The translations under genes were made by a program, and so were the position numbers. Below the pieces are notes generated by a model. The model saw only the letters and a list, made by a program, of their open reading frames with translations, was not told where the DNA came from and did not search any database. DNA of 64,000 bases from Psilocybe azurescens (lineage: Eukaryota; Basidiomycota; Agaricomycetes; Agaricales; Agrocybaceae): contig JAJIRX010000636.1 in NCBI GenBank assembly GCA_023853785.1, forward strand, positions 1 through 64,000, given 5' to 3'. Shown piece by piece: positions 56,523 through 64,000 of the stretch. Every line of letters begins with the position of its first letter. Within the stretch, counting starts at the first letter, position 1.

Positions 56523-57002
56523 ATGTCTACCGAGCGAGGATCCGAGAAGCGTAAAACTCGCTCCAGCTGCAGCGGAGTAGAGCTCGCTTCAGCGTTCCAT
56601 GCCCTTCAGAAGTTTAGGCGCACGGTTACTGAAGATTTTGGTCCCGACAACACCAATCTCGAGAGCATTGAGCTGGATACAGAGATTGATCAGGACGCAC
56701 TGGCGCAGCTGGATGGCCTTAAAACTTCGCTCTCCCGCTGCAGCAGAATAGCACTCACTTCAGCGCTCCACATCCTTCAGAAGTTTAGGAGCACGATCAC
56801 TGAAGATTTTGGTCCTGACAACACCAATCTCAAGAACACCGAGCTAGACACGGAGATTAATGAGGATGCACTGGTACAGCTGGATGGCCTTCTTCAGTGG
56901 ATGGATGCCAAGATAAATATCTCAACCAAGGTATGTCTTTGTTTGCTGTCAACTGTTGGTTATTTCACACCAGAGCCAGAGCCATGTGTTCTCGTCCGCT
57001 AG
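56523..57002 (+). CDS. Unknown protein with an internal tandem repeat
   Basis: ATG at 56523 (MSTERGSEKRKTRSS). Two repeats of about 52 residues follow, each with ALQKFR, a Thr-Glu-Asp-Phe-Gly-Pro-Asp-Asn-Thr-Asn-Leu core and ELDTEI.DAL.QLDGL. A GTATGTC donor after NISTK (about 56930) suggests splicing; otherwise the frame stops at 57002. Predicted largely helical with acidic repeats. Upstream it abuts the end of the duplication. The continuation after the donor was not resolved. Not a family I recognise. Confidence 0.5.
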   Translation: MSTERGSEKRKTRSSCSGVELASAFHALQKFRRTVTEDFGPDNTNLESIELDTEIDQDALAQLDGLKTSLSRCSRIALTSALHILQKFRSTITEDFGPDNTNLKNTELDTEINEDALVQLDGLLQWMDAKINISTKVCLCLLSTVGYFTPEPEPCVLVR

Positions 57003-58119
57003 CTTCGAGCATGTCAGCGACATCCAGATTTCCCCAGGGCCACCACTTTCTCTCAAAGATGATGTGGTTCAATGAACTGCTGCAGCAAAATTGGCTGGCG
57101 CAGACCATCTCATGTCCTCCAAGAATCACATACTGATGTTACACTGTACTATAGTATATGATACAAAGTACAGTTACAATGTAGCATTCCATATGGATTC
57201 AATAATTCCTCTGAGCCGCCCAATGTACCATACCTTTAAATGGCAATCCACACTGTACCATATTGTATGGGCCGGTGAATGGAGGAATCTGACCACTTGA
57301 TGGATACATACCCCATATATCCATCGCATGTCAGGATTACTCTGGCCAGGATGTGGTTTGCACATTCTGCGGGTCGGGTCAGGACCGGGTCGGACACCGG
57401 CTTTCTGGCTTTATTTTCCATTATGGGCTGAATTGCACTAAATTCTCAATATGCATGAAATTATACCATCTCTGCCTCCCATTCGGTCAAAATTTGAAAA
57501 TGCGTCAAGCAAAAAGCCGTGTCCGACCCGTGCCCAACCCGGAATGTTTACTTGTGTGTGCAATACCTGAGAATGCATGACACATGACATTGTATCGACG
57601 GGTCGGGACGGACGCCGCACAGAGCGGATACCGGAACATTAGCGGACATAGCATTTCTCACTTAAAGCTAGTGGCACCGAATGTCATGCTTCAAAACTCA
57701 AGACCAGATGTCAGGTCGGGCACGGAGCGGACACGGCTGTCTCTTCCTGCGTGTTTCAAATACCCATTTGTGCGAAGGCAAAAATGAGAGTTACCTTTGT
57801 CATTCATGCTCAGGTACTTTGGATGAGAATTCACTTCCTACGGTGGATACAAAATTGGCATGGTAATTTTACTACTGTCTTCAATGAATAAAAATACGCA
57901 TCATGTTAAGGTAGAAAGGAACGGCAAGGCAGTGTGTGGTGTTATCAAAGCGGACGGAAAGTACAAATGTCATGTCCGACCCGAATCCGGCACGGCAGCA
58001 TTCGAAATCACAGGTGGGTTTAAAGCACCTTGATTCCATTGAGTTGCTGGCAAGAGTATTCTCCTTATATGAGATACATTCATTCCATTACACACCAAAA
58101 AAGATAAAAGGGTATTCAA
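57003..58119. other. Intergenic with scattered GTCCGACCCG-like motifs
   Basis: No gene supported. GC-rich words related to GGTCGGACACCGG / GTCCGACCCG recur in both orientations at 57367-57395, 57520-57545, 57598-57635, 57710-57740 and 57975-58000, separated by AT-richer DNA. They resemble degenerate subterminal repeats of a DNA element, but no termini were found. Confidence 0.45.
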
Positions 58120-58949
58120 CTATTCGTAGATTATCCGGGCCTTGCCTTTGCCTTTGCCTTTGCCTTTGCCCTTGCCCTTGCTTTTGCCCGATCTATTGTA
58201 TTGCAGAGCACCAGTCGCGTCCTGCCCTGACTGTGCCATCACCGATCTTTCAATACTGACATCCCCATCCACTGCATTCGTGTCGGTATGCGCATTATCC
58301 CGATATTTTCTTTCAAATTCAATCAAAGCATTTTGCATGCGCTGGGACTCATTAGCAAGACCCTTCTTGTGAAGGTCCACCGCTTTCAGCTTAGCGACTT
58401 TGGCCAGATACAAGTGATTTGCCGGCGTCCTTGTAGGAGGCTCCGAGCTGGTTCGTAGCCGCAATGACTTCGGCATGAATATTGAGGCGCTCCTCGTTAC
58501 TCAAATCCTTATAAAGTGAGATTAATACTGACAAAATACTGATATGAGACTTACGGGATTTGGAGGAACCTTGATGTGCTCCTCCGCGAATTTCAACGAA
58601 CGGCCGACTATGCACCTGAGAGCTCTAATGAAACCATATATACGTTAGCATCAGACTGAATCGACCCGGTCCCGGTCCCGGAACGAAGTGTATGTAAATA
58701 CAGCATCAGAGCGGCACGGCATCGGAATGCCAACGGGGTGGGCCAAAGACATGTTGAACACAAATGTACTGACTTTGCGTTCCGCTATGGTGGTCTCCAT
58801 CTTTTTTTTTCACGATGTGCGTGAAAGGACTGGAGGAGATCGGGAAGAATAAATTGTAGGACAAGATATCCATCTTTCCTTTGTGCTGACTGGGGGATCA
58901 GAGCATAGCCCTCTGGGACTGCAGATGTGTGTGTCTCGGGATTAGGCAT
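58120..58949 (-). pseudogene. Unknown gene with Gly-Lys repeat C-terminus, frameshifted
   Basis: Start Met at 58949 (MPNPETHTSAVPEGYALIPQ ... LPDLLQSFHAH). After an intron, ALRCIVGRSLKFAEEHIKVP ends at a GTAAGT donor; the next exon (DLSNEERLNIHAEVIAATNQ, LGASYKDAG) follows a TTATAAG acceptor. A one-base shift near 58430 is needed to reach KVAKLKAVDLHKKGLANESQ. The C-terminus is a (Gly-Lys)n run encoded by CTTTGC hexamers (58140-58190) before the stop at 58120. Family unknown. The basic tail suggests nucleic-acid or nuclear association, which is inference. Confidence 0.45.
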
Positions 58950-59204
58950 GGTGGTTGAAAAGTAAGTCAGCGATCCGGACACTGAGTGTTTAGGGGCTAC
59001 GACAGCGTGTGTGGCAGCAGTATTGACATCTATTTGGCAGGTTGATGTTTACCATCATTTTATTTTTGCGCTCTTCAATTACCATAACTTCCCTGTGCCG
59101 ATCCGCCAATTTTCGTCCAGAACCCGCCTCCCGCTTATCACTTTCAAGACAAAACATGTCCAACAACACGATCTTCGCGAAATTCGATAGCCTAATCGGG
59201 CGCT

Positions 59205-59502
59205 ATGTTGCACCTCGACAATTTGTTCCAGAAAGGTGCAAACAACGGCAATATCGTGGAGGTTCTGAAATCACAGAAGAAAGGTTTGGTAAGTACATTT
59301 GCCGCATTGGCGACCAATATTTTGACCAAAGATATAGAGAAATGTATTGACGGCCAAAGAGGACGGTCTTTTCAAGGAGACATTTGCTGCCCATGGCAAC
59401 CTCTTCTTCTGGACTCCGTTGTACAATTACTACAGCGTGTTCAAGAACCCAGATTTCAACCCGGCCGGAATTTGCAGCAAAATACAAGAAAAGTTGCGCT
59501 GA
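59205..59502 (+). CDS. Small unknown protein, 82 aa, one intron
   Basis: Exon 1 59205-59288 (MLHLDNLFQKGANNG ... KKGL), a 49-nt intron 59289-59337 (GTAAGT donor, TATAG acceptor), exon 2 59338-59502 (RNVLTAKEDGLFKET, GNLFFWTPLYNYYSVFKN, DFNPAGICSKIQEKLR, TGA). Both exons are whole codons and join in phase. The upstream ATG at 59156 is in another frame. The aromatic-rich core looks like a folded fragment. It may be the C-terminal part of a larger decayed gene. Not recognised. Confidence 0.4.
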
Positions 59503-59689
59503 ACAGAGGGAACTGCACACGACAACCGCACGTGCAGAAGGGAGTCACGCCGGAGGCAGCAAGGAGAGTGATAAGAGAGAGGAGGAAACAGTTCGGTCAG
59601 GCGAGATAACTCAAGGAGGAGCAGGAGTTGGGAAGGATCGGGGCTCAGTGAGACAGGACATCGGACTGGGCACGGATACGGAAAAGAGG

Positions 59690-61885
59690 GGTGAGTGCGA
59701 GATGGCAGGTCCGGCTGCCGTCCCGGTCCCGGTCCAGGGTCGCCTCGCCCTCGACCTCGCCCTCGTGCCATGCAGGTAATGCAAATAAATACCAACCCAG
59801 TCAAAGCCATGGCACATGGGCCAGGACCGCAGGAGGCCTCAGGATCAAAGGGGCGACCACAGCTCCAGAAAATGTCTGGGTCAAAGCCCCGAGCAAAACC
59901 GAAGCCCACACAGGTCCGGGATGCTATCCCGGACCTGTCAACCGGTATGGGTCATCACTTACTAGCGTTGCAGATGTTTGATGTGCCCGAACCAGCGTCG
60001 ACACATACATTCCACCACATAGCGCCCCCCGCCTCCTCCAACGACCTCCCAACGAATCCGTCCCCCTCCATCGAGCTGTCCAGGATGACAATCACACCGC
60101 AAGCAAAAAGGCATTGCGAGCGCTTCATCCAGTGGCAGAGGACGCGGAAATGGACAACAACACGGACTCCGATCGGCACAATCGTTCACAGCGCGCAACA
60201 AGCCGGCAACAGACACGGCCCTAGCGAAAAAGTGCAAGAGGTCCGCCGAGCCAGTGGACGACGGCGACAAAGACGATGATGCCGAAGGTGAAGACGAAAA
60301 CGAAGAAGAATCTACCGAGGACGATGGCGACGATGATGACGACGATCCTCGTTTCACAAAAGCGCTCCCGGATCCCGAAGACAGATCGGCACGGCAAACC
60401 GGCCAACGCGTCCGGCCCCCAAACGCTCTAATCAGCGCCTACGCTGGTGATGTGCCTGCGGTGCAAGAGGAAAAAACTGGAATGCGTGCAGGTAGAAGGT
60501 CGTAAGAGCGGTGGGACATGTTATTACTGCGCTCTGTCTCATATGGCATGTCGGACGGAAGACGACAAAGAAGGCAAGAAGGGAAAGGGGAAGGGGAAGG
60601 GGAAGGGGAAGGGGAAGGGGAAGGGGAAGGGGAAGGGGAAGGGAAGGCAACGAAGTGGAAGGCGACTGCGCAAATGCCGGCCGCAAAGAGGGCAAGGATG
60701 GATGAAATGTCTGGGAGCGCTTTCAACCCGGCCTTCGCGGGTAAGTGATTTTTTCTTCGTATACCAGTGATAAAGCTAAATAGTATTCAGATATCACTTT
60801 GGAGGACATTGAGCGCTGGAGAGCTTTGGACGAAATTGTCCCACGGCTGGAAGATAGGATAGAGAAGTTGGAGGAGGTGGTGGCCGGTCAAAAAGGGCGA
60901 TGGACAAGGCTCGTGAGCAGCTCCGCTAAAAACACAGAGGTCATCCAAAAATTCGACGACGAAATAGGGGACCTATGCAATGTGGTTGCTGATCTGGAGG
61001 GTTGTGTAGCCAGGCTACAAAGACAACCTCCTTCGGCTCGAACTGTGTCGACCTCAAGTGCCGCCATTTCGGGCTCCGGAACAATTGCCGATGGCGCGGA
61101 GACCGCTGTCCCTACCACGCGCCCTCGTTCACCGCCGATCGCTACGCCAGCACCTCACAACGTCGAGCACGATTCAGCGGCACACCAAGCAGAGGTAGAA
61201 TCGTTGGAAGGATCAACCGCAAATATTGCCGCTTCAGCGCCCGGTGTCCACGCCGCTTCCGCCCCTCATTCCCGCTGATCCCTCTCGTCCCCGCTGCAAT
61301 CACCCACTGTTGCAACGGACATCGCTGCTGCCGCCTCCCACATTTCTTCCGGGGCCACATGTTCCACCGGAATCCGTCACTCCGGCACAGAACCCTGACT
61401 CGTACCTTCACCGTAAGTTCGATCCCAACCGTCCAAGTCATGGCTGTATTTATCACAATGTCACTGGCGCCCGTCATTTGGCGCTACAATTCAGGTCCCT
61501 CTACCGTGGCCACTCCAGCAATCGAGGACGTCGACATGAAGCAACAACAAGCTTCACTGCTGGCAGCGACATCGGCGAGCGACCAAATGCAAACGGAGGA
61601 CGATCTGCAGCTGGAGTCTCCCCCCTCGTGCACAACGGAGCACACCAACACAGTCGTCTGCAAGTTCACAGCCATCGCTTCCAGTGGCGACCTCCAGCTC
61701 TGAGGGCTATCGCTCTCGGCCCCCATATGTGTCTGGCTTGGCGCTGACTCCGCCCCGTCTACGTCTACCAGCAATTCTCAGCCCGTGGTAGTTATCACGA
61801 GGAGGCCCACGCCGGTGAGCCCTCTTAGCCATCGGCGCGGCTTGGTCGACCACGACACGGAAGATGAGATGGATGATGAGTAGTC
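59690..61885 (+). pseudogene. Cys-cluster, coiled-coil protein gene with several frameshifts
   Basis: Order of parts on the plus strand: a Pro/Ser-rich N-terminal region (about 59830-60100), an acidic stretch (DDGDKDDDAEGEDE, DDGDDDDDDP; 60255-60350), a cysteine cluster CLRCKRKKLEC and CYYCALSHMAC (60450-60555), a (Gly-Lys)n run from GGGGAA hexamers (60580-60645), and KRARMDEMSGSAFNPAFAG. A 53-nt intron follows, then a coiled coil (LEDIERWRALDEIVPRLEDR, KLEEVVAGQ), a Pro/Ser/Thr-rich tail and an acidic end (DTEDEMDDE). The cluster resembles the Zn2Cys6-like domains common in Agaricomycetes. Frame breaks occur before CLRCK, at the end of the hexamer run and in the tail. Confidence 0.5.
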
Positions 61886-62540
61886 CGACACTTTGTGAAT
61901 TTGTTCTTTGGGACGTTTCTGCTGTCACGTTTGTTTCAGACATCATATATGCTCTCCGGTGTGGTTTCATTTGGGACGCATGCGGGCGGTTTTTTTGTTA
62001 TATATCACACATGTACATGCTCTCTAATTTTGTTTGTCAAATATAACAATATTTTCTTGTGCCCATCTGAAATGTGAGAGTGCATACTGTTATTCCCGCA
62101 CTCTATGTATGCGTTTGCGTGGGCCATTGACCCGCAATTTGTCGGATTCAGATTCTAGTAATGCCAATGTATCTGAAGTCCGGACTGTCCTCTTCGCAGA
62201 AGTGGCAGCAGGCAATCTGTTCAAGTCCTCAGTGCTGAGACCAATCGCGGTGGTCATTACACTACCGTGCAATTCTTGTTGGAAAAGTCGTTGTGTAGGT
62301 GTTTCAGAGGAGATTTGAGGTGCAACATCGGCATTGGCCCCGGAGTCTGCCCGGACGACACGCAGACTCCGATGTTAACAGGTAAGTCTTCATTGTCGAG
62401 ACGCAATTCTTGCTGGCAAAGTCGTTGTGTAGGTATTTAAGCCGGGTGCATGGGGTCCGATATTGGCACCGGATCCGCACCGATTGACGATTTGCCGATA
62501 ACGTTGAATAAGTCAGACATTTGAACTTCTGTGGAAACGG
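61886..62540. other. Intergenic with a diverged tandem duplication
   Basis: Two segments (about 62268-62395 and 62398-62500) share CAATTCTTG.TGG.AAAGTC, GTTGTGTAGGT and a following GATATTGGC / GGCATTGGCCCCGG part. No gene. Separates two convergent gene remnants. Confidence 0.5.
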
Positions 62541-62547
62541 ATGAAGA

Positions 62548-63976
62548 TTAAATGGTCACCAAAGTTTTCGACTTTCTTTTTTTTCTTGGGGGTTCGATTT
62601 GAGACGTGATATGCATCAATGGGGAGTTACCATTGTCTGCATCCAGTGTCACTCTGTGTTGATCATAGTCCTGACCGGACAATTGCACGGCAATGTTGTT
62701 CGAAAAGGCGTAGGTATTGTCATTTAAATGCAGCAAGAAGGCTTGGGTCTGCGCATTCTGAAGCTGGTAGTTGTTGGAGTGGTTGTTACCAAACATTGTC
62801 TGACTGTTGTAAAACATGTTTTGGCTGTCACTGAAACTTCTGATATACGCCATGTCATCAAGTCCGTCATCAGGATCGGCATTCAGAGGTCCCAGTGTTT
62901 TGGCATTGGATGGCCCAGCGGCAAAAGGATGTGCGACTGTTAGGCTGGCATTGTAGCTTAAGTCAGGGTAAGGTCCCACATTGGTGCCCCAGTCCCATGA
63001 ATTCAGATGTTCGTGCCCATCATGGACATCGTTGAGCGGATTAGCCTGTGGCAAATGAAGGAGTGTGGCTGGTGCAGCTAAAAACTCCGGAGCCCCTTGA
63101 TCAATATCGTTCGGAACTTCCGAGTCCGGTCCAATAGCCTTTTCTTTGCCTTTATCGACAATGGGGCGTATGGGTGCCGGCATGTCCACATCGGAGTGCG
63201 GGGCGGGACTCATTTGCAAGAGAATATCTCCAATCCCAAAAACATTTTGCCCATCCATATTCTGAGCTTTGCTTTTGCCTTTCTTTTGTTGGAATTTGTA
63301 TGCTTTTTGTGCCTGAAGCCGGAACCGTGTCGGGATCGGACTCGGGCCGGACTCCTCTTGACCGCTCTCGTCCGGATAATGTGTACGGATAGGTTCGTAA
63401 CCTTTTCGTTTGGCGTTGACCATTGAAAAGCAAAACACATGGTTTATGGGATGTGTTTCCTGTCACCCCAAAATGTGGTCTATCAGTGATATTATGTTGG
63501 GCAAACTCAGGTCGCGAGGGTCTTTGATTGTGAATCCACTGTGAAGATATTCCGGTAATACAAACTGAGCCTGATTTTCCTGTAGTTGTTTGTACGGGAC
63601 ATGTTTGCTTCGGCCGTTCGTTGCCAGCTCTATTCATATTTTCAGTTCAGAAATGCTGGCTAAGCTATGAGGTGGACAAACTGTAATGTTTCACAAAGTA
63701 TTTCCGAATCATCTCATCGAGTTCTTTCTTGACAGGCAGGTTGCCTGACTTTGTGTCCAATCTCTGGGGAAGGATCGGGAATCCATGCTGGTCGAATTGC
63801 AGATTGAGATCCTTGACATCATTGCCGGTGCCGTTCGGCGCCCATGGCATAGGTCCAGGGTTCAAGATCTTCTTCATTTTGGTTATATATTCCATCACAT
63901 AGAGCTTCATTTGGTGCACCTGAGGCCTGTATTGACTTTCGAATAGTGGAGCATCAACCTCAATAAGTTCCGCCAT
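62548..63976 (-). pseudogene. Conserved unknown protein, 458 codons with one in-frame TGA
   Basis: Exon 1 63976-63682 (MAELIEVDAPLFESQYRPQV, KMKKILNPGPMPWAPN, KELDEMIRKYFVKHY), a 52-nt intron (63681-63630), exon 2 63629-62548. The joint is in phase (Lys codon split 1/2) and reads KLATNGRSKHVPYKQLQENQ, FVLPEYLHSGFTIKDPRDLS. One TGA (63463-63465) follows IDHILG; the frame then runs without a further break (QETHPINHVFCFSMVNAKRK) through a long Ser/Asn/Pro-rich region to a basic end, EPPRKKRKSKTL, a likely nuclear localisation signal. The clean intron and otherwise intact frame suggest recent inactivation or a TGG-to-TGA error. Family unnamed; I associate this type with Agaricomycetes. Confidence 0.6.
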
Positions 63977-64000
63977 CTGATCAACACTATAAAATTGTGA

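Noticed and set aside
57091..57421. Short frames around CACACTGTACCATATTG as a mobile-element terminus
   Set aside because: No matching inverted or direct partner could be found in the window.

Overview
This window reads as nuclear DNA of a mushroom-forming basidiomycete (Agaricomycetes). The coding exons that can be recognised are cut by introns of about 50 nt with GT..AG ends. The recognisable families (a KDZ transposase with CxC1-type N-terminal region, PIF/Harbinger, Tc1, a Ty3/gypsy chromovirus, a soluble P-loop G-domain family, CCT3) fit that assignment. No tRNA, rRNA, CRISPR or prokaryotic operon structure is seen. Most of the window is transposon-derived. Many genes carry frameshifts or stops.

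Layout. 1-0.9 kb: 3' part of an unidentified minus-strand gene. 1.25-1.65 kb: a tandem duplication. 1.8-5.3 kb: a KDZ transposase on the minus strand with two frame breaks. 6-8.6 kb: LTR-like and inverted repeats. 8.56-9.98 kb: the first of five copies (A-E) of a non-autonomous, probably hAT-like element family with CAGTGGACT-rich ends and a copy-specific internal minisatellite. 11.6-15.0 kb: a decayed Tc1 element split by copy E. 15.8-31.5 kb and 44.1-56.4 kb: two direct copies of a segmental duplication (about 12 kb of shared sequence). It carries, in order, a P-loop GTPase gene (minus), unidentified gene remnants, a small membrane-protein gene (plus) and a CCT3 chaperonin fragment (plus). 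Copy 1 was later hit by elements B and C and by a MITE; copy 2 preserves the empty sites of B and C. 32.4-33.3 kb: copy D. 34.12-39.53 kb: a two-gene Harbinger element whose accessory gene is split by a second Tc1. 39.5-44.06 kb: a Ty3/gypsy chromovirus into which the Harbinger appears to have jumped. 56.4-64 kb: a GC-richer block of basidiomycete-type genes of unknown function, some broken, with dispersed GTCCGGACC-like motifs.

Most notable signals. (1) Inside both GTPase paralogues the gene is interrupted by a tandem array of about 16-19 intron-like units of about 70 bp. Each unit has GT, a CTAAT branch-like site and AG, and almost all are separated by exactly 3 nt. The 3-nt positions are the variable part: this looks like an array of one-codon micro-exons. 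(2) The CAGTGGACT element family has an 8-bp target duplication supported at three insertions, two with empty sites and one by a restored transposase reading frame. (3) CpG-directed decay: many stops in the gypsy pol are TGA where Arg is expected, and CpG loss starts at different points in the two duplicate copies.

All calls come from reading the sequence by eye. No database search, alignment program or splice predictor was run.
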